Shown here: one piece after another, positions 56,770 to 64,000 of the stretch
Numbering within the stretch: position 1 is the first letter of the stretch
Layout: each line of letters begins with the position of its first letter
Assembly: GCF_026735165.1 (NCBI RefSeq)
Contig: NZ_JAPQES010000001.1
Span: 558,001-622,000 of the forward strand
From: Clostridium ganghwense
Lineage (GTDB): Bacteria; Bacillota; Clostridia; Clostridiales; Clostridiaceae
Reading direction: 5' to 3'
DNA length: 64,000 nucleotides
The notes under the pieces: generated by a model
Seen by the model: the letters and a program-made list of their open reading frames with translations, nothing else
Told to the model about the DNA's origin: nothing
The model's database searches: none
Position numbers and translations under genes: made by a program

Positions 56770-57095
56770 TCTTTAAAAATCAAATCCTCATGTATTTCTG
56801 TAGCAATAGTATCTGTATTTATCTTTTCATTCATAATCTTTGATTTTAGATGACAATACTGTTCATAATTATGACTAACATCTTCTAATGCATCTATTAC
56901 ATCATCAATAATATCCCCTAGCTTTTCAGCTCTCTTTAATGCATCTTTAACCTCACTTTTCCTTGATAGCGCTATTTTATTTAAATCATCTGCACCGCCA
57001 ATAAGCAATCTATATGAATTAACTAGTTTTCCAAGTAAATCTGCAAGATTATTAATGTCATTATAATAAGTTTCAATTACTTTTCTATGACCCAA
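56766..57095 (-). CDS. Small helical protein of unknown function
   Basis: A 109-residue soluble protein, predicted almost entirely helical and acidic (LIGGADDLNKIALSRKSEVK, then LGDIIDDVIDALEDVSHNYE). No domain recognised; the heptad-like pattern suggests a helical bundle. The start appears to be TTG at 57095 with AGGGTG 5 nt upstream; no good ATG is available. It follows the cation exchanger gene on the same strand (53-bp gap), so they may be co-transcribed. Confidence 0.6.
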   Translation of the reverse strand: MGHRKVIETYYNDINNLADLLGKLVNSYRLLIGGADDLNKIALSRKSEVKDALKRAEKLGDIIDDVIDALEDVSHNYEQYCHLKSKIMNEKINTDTIATEIHEDLIFKE

Positions 57096-57148
57096 TTAAT
57101 CACCCTAGTACTTGATATCATAATAAATATATTAAAAACAAATCATTT

Positions 57149-58198
57149 TCATACCAAATAATAGTATCCCATTGTAACCATTGTATATATAGCTATTAAA
57201 ATTGCACCCTCTAACCAATATGTTTTTCCATCTTGAAATACAAAGAAGGACATCCCTATTGCTATTCCACTCATTATTATCTGAAAATTACTAAAAACAA
57301 AGGTCATTTCTACTCCCATAAAATACGAGAATATTACAAGAAGAGGTGTTGCAAAAAGTGCTATTTGTATACTTGACCCTATTGCAATCTCTAAACTCAT
57401 ATTCACTCTATTGTGTGCAGCACACATTATTGCAGAAACATTTTCTCCCATATTACCAAGTATAGGTATTAAAATTATGCCTATAAATTCTTGAGGTAAA
57501 TTATAGGAATTCACCATTTCTCTGATATTAAAGATGAGCTTTTCACTAATTACAAAAAGTAAAACTGAATTTATTATTATTTCAATTATTAAAATATACT
57601 TATACAACTTATCATTTTTCTGTATATTGTCATCTTTTTTTTCACTTATAACAAAAAGATTTCTGTGAGTATATAAAGAAAATATAAGCCCTAATATATA
57701 CACAGTAATAAGTACCACTGAAACCTTTATGCTTATTGAAGTCATAGTATTAATTTTAATATTACTGTATCCATTTAAAGAAGCCATTACTACCATAGCA
57801 GACATAGCTAAAAGAAGCATATTAAAATTGGTTCGTGCTATTATCTTGTTAAATATCTGTTCTTTAAATTTTATTCCTCCTATAAAAATAGATATTCCAA
57901 GTACTAAAAGCATATTACTTACTATTGATCCTATTAATGCTGATTTAACCATTGGTATCATCCCAAAGCTTATAGACCAAACTCCCATCATAAGTTCTGG
58001 AAAATTTCCTACTGTTGCAGCTAAAAGTCCCCCTCTTTTTTCGCCTATAAATTCAGAAATTTTTGAAGTAAGTTCTCCAAGTAAAACAGCTATAGGAACT
58101 ACAGCTATAGAATATATTATTGTATTAACTAAACTAGAAGAAGTATTTATAAACATAAACACCACAGACATCATTACAAAAATATAAATTTTTTTCAT
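57149..58198 (-). CDS. Calcium/proton exchanger (CaCA family)
   Basis: A 349-residue integral membrane antiporter with about ten to eleven spans. The two alpha repeats are visible: GGLLAATVGNFPELMMGVWS near residues 56-75 and GIILIPILGNMGENVSAIMC near 240-259, with the key acidic residues in NFPE and GENV. An acidic linker rich in Lys and Asp (EKKDDNIQKNDK) separates the halves. Expected to export Ca or a similar cation in exchange for protons. Confidence 0.9.
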   Translation of the reverse strand: MKKIYIFVMMSVVFMFINTSSSLVNTIIYSIAVVPIAVLLGELTSKISEFIGEKRGGLLAATVGNFPELMMGVWSISFGMIPMVKSALIGSIVSNMLLVLGISIFIGGIKFKEQIFNKIIARTNFNMLLLAMSAMVVMASLNGYSNIKINTMTSISIKVSVVLITVYILGLIFSLYTHRNLFVISEKKDDNIQKNDKLYKYILIIEIIINSVLLFVISEKLIFNIREMVNSYNLPQEFIGIILIPILGNMGENVSAIMCAAHNRVNMSLEIAIGSSIQIALFATPLLVIFSYFMGVEMTFVFSNFQIIMSGIAIGMSFFVFQDGKTYWLEGAILIAIYTMVTMGYYYLV

Positions 58199-58237
58199 AA
58201 AAACACCTATCCGTAATTTATAGTTATAGTCTCTCTG

Positions 58238-59059
58238 TCATCTTATGTTTTTGTAATGAAAGTTGTTACTATTTTCAATTTCTTTATATAATTCTGTAAT
58301 TTGACTTTGTAAAGTCCCATATAAAAATTTTGATATATAATCTAAAGATTTTAATAACATAAGTTCAAAGGATTCGTTACTTAAATTATTACCTCTATCT
58401 CGTCCAACTATTGAAGCATAAAACATATTAACTTTTAAATTTTCTGACGAATTTTTAGGTGAATTTATTAATACTTCTGTTGGTATTATTGTTTCTTCTA
58501 TGTTCTTCTCGTCATCTTCTTTTTTATTATCAATATTTTGGGGAAGTATAGGTAAATTAGTTTCACAGTATGGTTTAATCATTTGTTTTCTATATGCTTT
58601 AATGTTTATATCTATAATTTTTTTTAATGAAGTAGCTGAATATTTTTTATCTTTCAACATCTTTTCAAATTTAATAAATATATTTTGCATCTCTTCTTCT
58701 CTTGCTTCCGGTATAGATTGCTTTAATATTTGTTTAACTATATCTTGTATATTTTTATACTTATTCACTGCCCATTTATCTAACTTTTTACTAATTGCAT
58801 TTATATATTCTTTTCTCTCTTTAATTTCTTTCTTAATCTTAACCTTTTTAGAACTTTTATTAGTTGTATTTAATTCATTTATTAGTTGTGAAATTTCAGA
58901 TTTTAATTTATTTGATTCATTAGATATTATCTTTTGATTATACAACAGCCATTCAAGTATATCTCTTGGAGTTATTTCTAAAATATTATTCATGTTTATT
59001 TCTTTGAAAATAATATTTTTACTAAAATTTTTTAAAGATGTATAACTATTATTCTTCAT
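58238..59059 (-). CDS. Lys/Asn/Glu-rich protein of unknown function
   Basis: A 273-residue protein with no signal peptide or membrane span. Residues 30-130 are strongly helical and charged (ITPRDILEWLLYNQK, KKVKIKKEIKERKEY). Residues 190-215 are a Lys/Glu/Asn-rich disordered-looking linker. A C-terminal helical piece (SFELMLLKSLDYISKFLYG) follows. A GGGGGA ribosome site precedes the ATG, and codon use matches its neighbours, so it is a real gene. No known family recognised. Confidence 0.6.
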   Translation of the reverse strand: MKNNSYTSLKNFSKNIIFKEINMNNILEITPRDILEWLLYNQKIISNESNKLKSEISQLINELNTTNKSSKKVKIKKEIKERKEYINAISKKLDKWAVNKYKNIQDIVKQILKQSIPEAREEEMQNIFIKFEKMLKDKKYSATSLKKIIDINIKAYRKQMIKPYCETNLPILPQNIDNKKEDDEKNIEETIIPTEVLINSPKNSSENLKVNMFYASIVGRDRGNNLSNESFELMLLKSLDYISKFLYGTLQSQITELYKEIENSNNFHYKNIR

Positions 59060-59187
59060 AATTTTCCCCCTTTGCTACATAGCACAAAATTTGTTACCCA
59101 ATTTTAAAAACACCTCACTATATTTTATTTAAAACTATATAAGATGTGATGATATCAATTTTCTTTGTTTATTCCTATAAATTAACA

Positions 59188-59232
59188 AAATAAAAAAGAT
59201 GCTCTTACTTTTTTAAGTATAAGCATCTTTTA
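59188..59232 (-). terminator. Intrinsic terminator after the uridine-kinase-like gene
   Basis: On the minus strand, AAAAGATGCTTATACTT pairs with AGTAAGAGCATCTTTT (one mismatch), followed by TTATTTT. Confidence 0.85.
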
Positions 59233-59300
59233 ACTTATATTCTCCTTTGTCACTACTAAGCTATATTGAATATTTAATCAAGTAAACTTTATTTACTAAC

Positions 59301-60959
59301 TTAGTATTTATAAAAAAAACTTCCTCCAACAAATTCTCTTAATATAGAATTATCTGGAACCAATTCTTTATCTACATCTTTAAAGAAATGTAAAAAGCTT
59401 TTTAATCTCATAGCTTCATAATAAACAGGACTATTCTGCTTAATTTTTCTCAGTTCAGGTTCTGCATACTTTTTCAATACACAAAGTTCATAAACCAAAT
59501 TAGAGTTAAACATTACATCTGCTTCCTCTTGAAAGACAAATATATTATTTTCTTCTCCTCGCTTTATAGATGGCCACATTTTTAAAGTATCTTCTGCTCC
59601 GTATCCTCTTGATAAATAATCTCTTACTATTCTTCTTATTCTTCTTACATCAGTTGTAGATATTCTATTGTGGTTGTCCAAGTTTAATTGGGTTAAAGCA
59701 CTAATATATATTTTAAATTTGTTTTCCCTAGGTATAGAAGCTGTAAGCATCTCATTTAATCCGTGAATTCCTTCTATTAAAAGTATTCCATTGTGTGGAA
59801 GTTTTAAAGGTTTTTCATGCCATTTTCGAGTACCAGTTAAAAAGTCATAACGTGGAATAATAACTTCTTCTCCATTTAAAAGCTGACATAAATTTTTATT
59901 AAAAAGAGGTAAATCCAAGGCATAAATGGACTCAAAATTATACTCTCCGTTTTCATCTTTTGGAGTATACTCTCTATCTACAAAATAGTCGTCAAGTGAA
60001 ATCAGAATAGGAACTAAACCATTTACTCTTAACTGTATTCCAAGTCTTTTAGTAAAAGTAGTTTTACCTGAAGAAGATGGTCCAGCAATTAATACAATTT
60101 TAGTGTTAGGTCTTTTATAAATCATATCTGCTGTATATGCTATTTTCTTTTCGTGTAATGCTTCAGCTATTCTTATCATGGTAGTTATTTCACCGCTCAT
60201 AACTATATCATTTAACGAACCAACATCTGCAACCCCAAGAATTTCCCCCCATTGTTCTGTTTCATAAAATATCTTAGCTAATTTCTTGTGATCTATAAAT
60301 TGGGGTAATTCTCTAGGATTATTTGATATAGGAGCTTTAAGAATAAAACCTGGTTCATAATACATTAAATCAAAAAGCTTTAAAACTCCTGTTGAATACG
60401 CCATTGATCCATAAAAATAGTCGTATCTTCCATCTAACTCATAAAGTTTTAAATTATTAGAACTAACATGTTTTAATAACCTTATTTTATCTTCCATTCC
60501 ATATTTTTTGAAAATTTTTACTGCCTTTTCCTTTGTAACAGATATTTTATTAATTTTAATATCTTTATCTATTATTTCTTGCATTTTATTCTTTATTTCT
60601 ATTATCTCACTACTATTAAGAGGAGTTTCCTTGTGTATTTCTCCAAAAATCCCTTTACTTATAGAATGCTCAATAGTTATTGTAGCACTAGGATATAAAT
60701 CATAAACAGCTTTTATCAATACAAATTGAAGGGTTCTTACATATGCTAATCTTGCAATTTTATTTGTAATATCTATTCCTTCAAAATAGCCATCTTCTTC
60801 TATAGTATTATTGAGTTCACGTAGTCTTCCATTTACTCTTCCTAGTATGCAGGGAACGTCATTTTGCAAGTTATTATCTACTACTATCTGATGTAAAGTT
60901 GTTCCTTTATCTACTACAATTTTCTTTCCATTTTTTAAACTTAAGTTAATATTTCCCAT
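59301..60959 (-). CDS. TGS-domain uridine-kinase-like nucleoside kinase
   Basis: A 552-residue two-part protein. Residues 1-70 look like a TGS domain (MGNINLSLKNGKKIVVDKG), followed by a threonyl-tRNA-synthetase-like second domain. Residues about 290-500 form a phosphoribulokinase/uridine kinase domain with the Walker A motif GPSSSGKTTFTKRL near 294-307 and LISLDDYFVDREYTP near 320. This architecture is conserved in clostridia and usually named nucleoside kinase; the true substrate is not settled. The start at 60959 has TAGGAGGAA upstream, better than the earlier in-frame ATG at 61070. Confidence 0.88.
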   Translation of the reverse strand: MGNINLSLKNGKKIVVDKGTTLHQIVVDNNLQNDVPCILGRVNGRLRELNNTIEEDGYFEGIDITNKIARLAYVRTLQFVLIKAVYDLYPSATITIEHSISKGIFGEIHKETPLNSSEIIEIKNKMQEIIDKDIKINKISVTKEKAVKIFKKYGMEDKIRLLKHVSSNNLKLYELDGRYDYFYGSMAYSTGVLKLFDLMYYEPGFILKAPISNNPRELPQFIDHKKLAKIFYETEQWGEILGVADVGSLNDIVMSGEITTMIRIAEALHEKKIAYTADMIYKRPNTKIVLIAGPSSSGKTTFTKRLGIQLRVNGLVPILISLDDYFVDREYTPKDENGEYNFESIYALDLPLFNKNLCQLLNGEEVIIPRYDFLTGTRKWHEKPLKLPHNGILLIEGIHGLNEMLTASIPRENKFKIYISALTQLNLDNHNRISTTDVRRIRRIVRDYLSRGYGAEDTLKMWPSIKRGEENNIFVFQEEADVMFNSNLVYELCVLKKYAEPELRKIKQNSPVYYEAMRLKSFLHFFKDVDKELVPDNSILREFVGGSFFYKY

Positions 60960-61145
60960 AATGTTCCTCCTACTGCATAAAATTAGTTTATATCTGTTAT
61001 AGATTTTCGAAAAAACTTTAGTCATATTATCATTATACTTTATATATACAGAAAAGTGTGTTATTGCCACTTATATTTTTAGAATTTTCGAAAAAAATAA
61101 GTATTTGAAAGATAGTTTTCTCTACTAAACGCTAGGAGTGATTTT

Positions 61146-61817
61146 ATGTTTATTGTAATGATCAGAACTGCAATTCTTTACATATTAGTTGTATTAACAA
61201 TGCGTCTGATGGGTAAACGTCAAATAGGAGAACTTGAACCCTTTGAACTTGCCATAGCTATTATGATATCAGATTTAGCATCACTTCCTATGCAAGACTT
61301 AGGAATTCCTCTTTTATATGGAATTATACCCATAATAACGTTACTTATTCTTCAAACTTTGATAACAATACTAGAATTAAAAAGTCAATTTTTTAGAAAA
61401 ATGGTAAGTGGTAAACCTAGTGTAATTATTGCTCATGGGAAAATAGATATAAAAGAACTTCGTAATCAGCGTTTAACCTACAATGATTTGGTTGAGGAAT
61501 TACGTCTTAAAGGCTTTTATAATATACAAGACATAGCTTTCGCTGTTCTTGAGACAAGTGGTGAATTATCAATTATCCCCAAAACTGACATAACTTCTGT
61601 AACAAAAAAAGATTTAAACATCGCTTCTAAACAAGATCAGCTTCCTATAACTTTAATTTTAGACGGTAAAATAGACTCCAATAACTTAAAAACTATAAAT
61701 AAAGATATAAATTGGTTAAACTCTCAATTAATTTCTAATAATATTGATAATCCAAATAAAGTTTTTATAGCAATTTTAGATTCTCAAAATAAGTTCTTTT
61801 TTCAATTAAAAGATTAA
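61146..61817 (+). CDS. YetF-type membrane protein (DUF421)
   Basis: A 223-residue protein of the DUF421/YetF family. Three N-terminal spans (about 3-75) include MRLMGKRQIGELEPFELAIA and ISDLASLPMQDLGIPLLYG. A cytoplasmic domain (about 80-223) has GKPSVIIAHGKIDIKELRNQ and DIAFAVLETSGELSII. These proteins occur mostly in spore formers; an exact function is not established. TAGGAGTG precedes the ATG. The DUF4363 gene follows after 27 bp, a common pairing. Confidence 0.9.
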   Translation: MFIVMIRTAILYILVVLTMRLMGKRQIGELEPFELAIAIMISDLASLPMQDLGIPLLYGIIPIITLLILQTLITILELKSQFFRKMVSGKPSVIIAHGKIDIKELRNQRLTYNDLVEELRLKGFYNIQDIAFAVLETSGELSIIPKTDITSVTKKDLNIASKQDQLPITLILDGKIDSNNLKTINKDINWLNSQLISNNIDNPNKVFIAILDSQNKFFFQLKD

Positions 61818-61844
61818 AATATTAAATATAAGGAGTATAAATAA

Positions 61845-62225
61845 ATGAAAAATGTAATAGCTTCCTTTATTATTTTTTTAATTTTAATCATATGTATCCT
61901 TTTTTCAATAAATTATCTTGAAAAAACGTGCAGTCATTATAAAAATATAACTTCTTCTTTAGAAAATACTATAAAAGATGGTTCTTGGGAGGAATCATAT
62001 GAAATTTCCATTAAATTATTGAAGAATTGGGAAAAAGACTCTAAAGTAATTTCTATTTTTATTGATCATGAGTACATAGATGATATGCATGTTGAACTAT
62101 TAAAACTAACTCAATATGTAAAATATAAAAATAAAAGTGATTCTCTTGCCTCACTACACAGTATAAAATTTTTAATAGATGATATTATTGACTTTGAAAA
62201 AACAACTATACAAAATATTTTATAA
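61845..62225 (+). CDS. DUF4363-like membrane-anchored protein
   Basis: A 126-residue protein with one N-terminal span (about 4-24) and an outward-facing helical domain (SHYKNITSSLENTIKDGSWE, then WEKDSKVISIFIDHEYID). It matches the DUF4363 layout, and that family often follows YetF genes in clostridia. TAAGGAG precedes the ATG. Function unknown, probably acting with the YetF-type protein. Confidence 0.78.
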   Translation: MKNVIASFIIFLILIICILFSINYLEKTCSHYKNITSSLENTIKDGSWEESYEISIKLLKNWEKDSKVISIFIDHEYIDDMHVELLKLTQYVKYKNKSDSLASLHSIKFLIDDIIDFEKTTIQNIL

Positions 62226-62330
62226 TTTGGAAAAATTACCTTTTATTTTTTCAAAAATTTATTTATAATTATAACGTAGTGTACTATGGTAAATCTAATA
62301 ATATTGGGTTATAATAATGGTAGGTGAATT

Positions 62331-62356
62331 TTGTCCCATATGGACAATAATTGTCC
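62331..62356. promoter_or_regulatory. TTGTCC/GGACAA operator-like repeats upstream of fba
   Basis: TTGTCCCATATGGACAA (62331-62347) is an inverted repeat with 6-bp arms and a 5-bp centre. A third half-site TTGTCC (62351-62356) follows. They lie 33-58 bp before the fba start codon and could bind a repressor. I do not know the cognate protein. Confidence 0.5.
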
Positions 62357-62388
62357 CTATAATATATCATTTGGAAGGTGGAATTTAT

Positions 62389-63315
62389 ATGGCATTAATA
62401 ACAACTAAAGAAATGTTTAAAAAAGCTTACGAAGGAAAATATGCTATCGGAGCTTTCAATATCAACAACATGGAAATAATACAAGGTGTTGTAAACGCAG
62501 CTAAAGAAAAAAAATCTCCTGTTATTCTTCAAGTTTCAAAAGGAGCTTTAAACTATGCTGGTCCTAAATACTTAAAAGCTATGGTTGATGCTGCAATAGC
62601 TGATACTGGAATAGATGTTGCTTTACACTTAGACCACGGTCCAGATTTAGAAACAGTTAAATTATGTATAGAAAACGGATTTACTTCTGTTATGTTTGAT
62701 GGTTCTCACTACGAATACGAAGAAAACGTAGCTAAAACTAAAGAAGTTGTTGAATACGCTCACGCTCACGGAGTAACTGTAGAAGCTGAACTTGGAATAC
62801 TTGCTGGTGTTGAAGATGAAGTAAGCAGTGATGTTCATGTTTACACTGATCCAGACCAAGCTGTTGACTTTGTTAACAGAACTGGTGTTGATTCATTAGC
62901 TATAGCTATCGGAACAAGCCATGGTGCTTTTAAATTCGAAGGAGAAGCTAAATTAAGATTTGATATCTTAGAAGAAATCCAAGGAAAATTACCTGGATTC
63001 CCAATAGTTCTTCACGGTGCTTCAGCTGTTAACCCTGAATTAGTTGCAACTTGTAATGAATTTGGAGGACAAATTCCTTCAAAAGCTAAAGGTGTTCCAG
63101 CTGATATGTTAAGAAAAGCATCTTCAATGGCTGTATGTAAAATAAATATGGATACTGACTTAAGACTTGCTATGACTGCAGGAGTAAGAAAAGTATTTGG
63201 TGAAAAACCAGCTGAATTCGATCCAAGAAAATACTGTGGAGCTGGAAGAGAAACTATACAAAGAATAGTAGAAGATAAAATAGACAATGTTCTAGGTTCT
63301 GCAAACACTCTATAA
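62389..63315 (+). CDS. fba: Class II fructose-bisphosphate aldolase
   Basis: A 308-residue zinc-dependent aldolase of glycolysis and gluconeogenesis. Zinc ligands are visible in ALHLDHGPDLETVKLCIENG near residues 79-98 (HxDH) and in IAIGTSHGAFKFEG near 174-187 and IVLHGASAVNP near 206-216. The phosphate-binding NMDTDLRLAMTAGVRK lies near 252-267. The start at 62389 has GGAAGGTGG upstream; an in-frame ATG at 62317 has none and would put the operator-like repeats inside the coding region. Codon use is strongly biased (many GCT, GGT, GTT), as expected for high expression. Confidence 0.96.
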   Translation: MALITTKEMFKKAYEGKYAIGAFNINNMEIIQGVVNAAKEKKSPVILQVSKGALNYAGPKYLKAMVDAAIADTGIDVALHLDHGPDLETVKLCIENGFTSVMFDGSHYEYEENVAKTKEVVEYAHAHGVTVEAELGILAGVEDEVSSDVHVYTDPDQAVDFVNRTGVDSLAIAIGTSHGAFKFEGEAKLRFDILEEIQGKLPGFPIVLHGASAVNPELVATCNEFGGQIPSKAKGVPADMLRKASSMAVCKINMDTDLRLAMTAGVRKVFGEKPAEFDPRKYCGAGRETIQRIVEDKIDNVLGSANTL

Positions 63316-63334
63316 TACATAAATTTATAGATAC

Positions 63335-63369
63335 TAAAGGAGTATTGAAAAATCAATACTCCTTTTATT
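63335..63369 (+). terminator. Intrinsic terminator after fba
   Basis: AAAGGAGTATTGA pairs perfectly with TCAATACTCCTTT, followed by TATTTAT. The gene on the opposite strand ends at 63381. Confidence 0.88.
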
Positions 63370-63380
63370 TATACTTAATT

Positions 63381-64000
63381 TTATTTTTCTATATAATTTG
63401 AAACATGTTTTATAGTCATATTTATAGTTCCATCACCATTTCTAATAATTTCAAATCTACTATTATCACCATAAGCTTCTTCGTTTATATATAAATCAAT
63501 ATCCTTATCTATTTTCAATCTTATTCTCTTAAACTTCTTTTCAATCCATTCCTTATCTATAGCAACATTTTCTACTCCACCCTGTTCTTTAATAAATTCG
63601 ACAAAATTTTGCTTAGTTTCAGTTTTGCCTTCAAAAAGTTCTTCTGCTACATCTTTTACATCAACTTTTTCTTCTTCTCTTAGTTTTTTCTTAATTGCAC
63701 TTCTAACTACCTCTTGTGCCTCTGCATTTTCTTTAAGATTAGTTCTTGTCCATTTCTCTGCTGCCTGCACAAAACTTTTTGTCATATCTCTTTCATTATC
63801 AATTACACTACATCCAAGATAATTGGTTATAAAATAATTTGATCCATATTCTTCACTATTTTTATTTTTAGTTTGTTTATCTATAACCATAAGATCAAAA
63901 TTATTTTCTTCTTTTATAGGCTTTATAAATGCACACTTTTGTAATCTCTGCCCACTTGCTGGAAGTCCAGTATATTGAGGTATGATATTTATACCAATTT
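63381..64000 (-). CDS. Nucleoid-associated protein, NdpA/YejK-like (5' end outside window)
   Basis: The C-terminal 205 codons of a longer gene whose start lies beyond position 64000: the frame is open to the window edge (IPQYTGLPASGQRLQKCAFI) and continues through the ATG at 63890. The sequence fits the 37-kDa nucleoid-associated protein family (GQRLQKCAFIKP; DNERDMTKSFVQAAEKW). In gamma-proteobacteria this family binds the nucleoid; in Firmicutes its role is unclear, and members also occur near defence genes. Completed length unknown. Confidence 0.75.
   Translation of the reverse strand, partial: IGINIIPQYTGLPASGQRLQKCAFIKPIKEENNFDLMVIDKQTKNKNSEEYGSNYFITNYLGCSVIDNERDMTKSFVQAAEKWTRTNLKENAEAQEVVRSAIKKKLREEEKVDVKDVAEELFEGKTETKQNFVEFIKEQGGVENVAIDKEWIEKKFKRIRLKIDKDIDLYINEEAYGDNSRFEIIRNGDGTINMTIKHVSNYIEK

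Overview
The window looks like chromosomal DNA of an endospore-forming anaerobe of the genus Clostridium (sensu stricto). The DNA is very AT-rich, with strong GGAGG ribosome sites and U-rich intrinsic terminators. It carries oxygen-sensitive glycyl radical enzymes, a spore cortex-lytic enzyme, many SipL-type SPOCS (DUF3794) domains, YesMN-type sugar sensing and a T-box leader. No rRNA, tRNA, insertion sequence, prophage or CRISPR array was seen.

Layout. 1-5 kb: a stand-alone SIR2-domain protein, a structured intergenic element and two chemoreceptors. 5-7.4 kb: the YjjI glycyl radical enzyme and its YjjW activase, behind a near-perfect palindrome. 7.6-11.7 kb: two WYL regulators and a pair of envelope proteins sharing an unfamiliar C-terminal domain. 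11.9-20.8 kb: a carbohydrate unit (GH65 phosphorylase, two permeases, binding protein, YesN/YesM two-component system) lacking its own ABC ATPase and phosphoglucomutase. 21-26 kb: a metal-handling HMA/SafE/cupredoxin fusion, then pflB-pflA behind a Crp/Fnr-type site. 26-30 kb: rpoN, a DegV protein, trmL and a HAD phosphatase.

30.2-46.2 kb is the most unusual part: about 16 kb holding nine copies of the SPOCS domain in nine proteins. They occur alone, next to two family-4 glycosyltransferases, fused to a beta-propeller, fused to one DUF11 repeat, and at the C terminus of a 2250-residue protein with about 13 DUF11-type repeats. A carboxypeptidase-regulatory-like cysteine-rich protein sits in the middle. 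None of these proteins shows an export signal or wall anchor, and SPOCS domains are known from spore-envelope assembly. I therefore infer a glycosylated spore-surface structure built from the mother cell. This is inference, not proof.

46-64 kb is mostly housekeeping: nth, plsC, cysE with a T-box, sleB, a MgtE-N/CBS protein without a channel domain, a YgiQ-type radical SAM protein, a lipid kinase, a CBS protein, pssA, a cation/proton exchanger, a uridine-kinase-like protein, YetF/DUF4363, fba, and the truncated end of a nucleoid-associated protein. The MgtE-N/CBS gene has a leader with a good promoter, a terminator-like hairpin and a 31-codon reading frame starting MEGDPLSRR. This recalls the Mg-responsive MgtL leader peptide of enterobacteria and is the second main candidate for something new.
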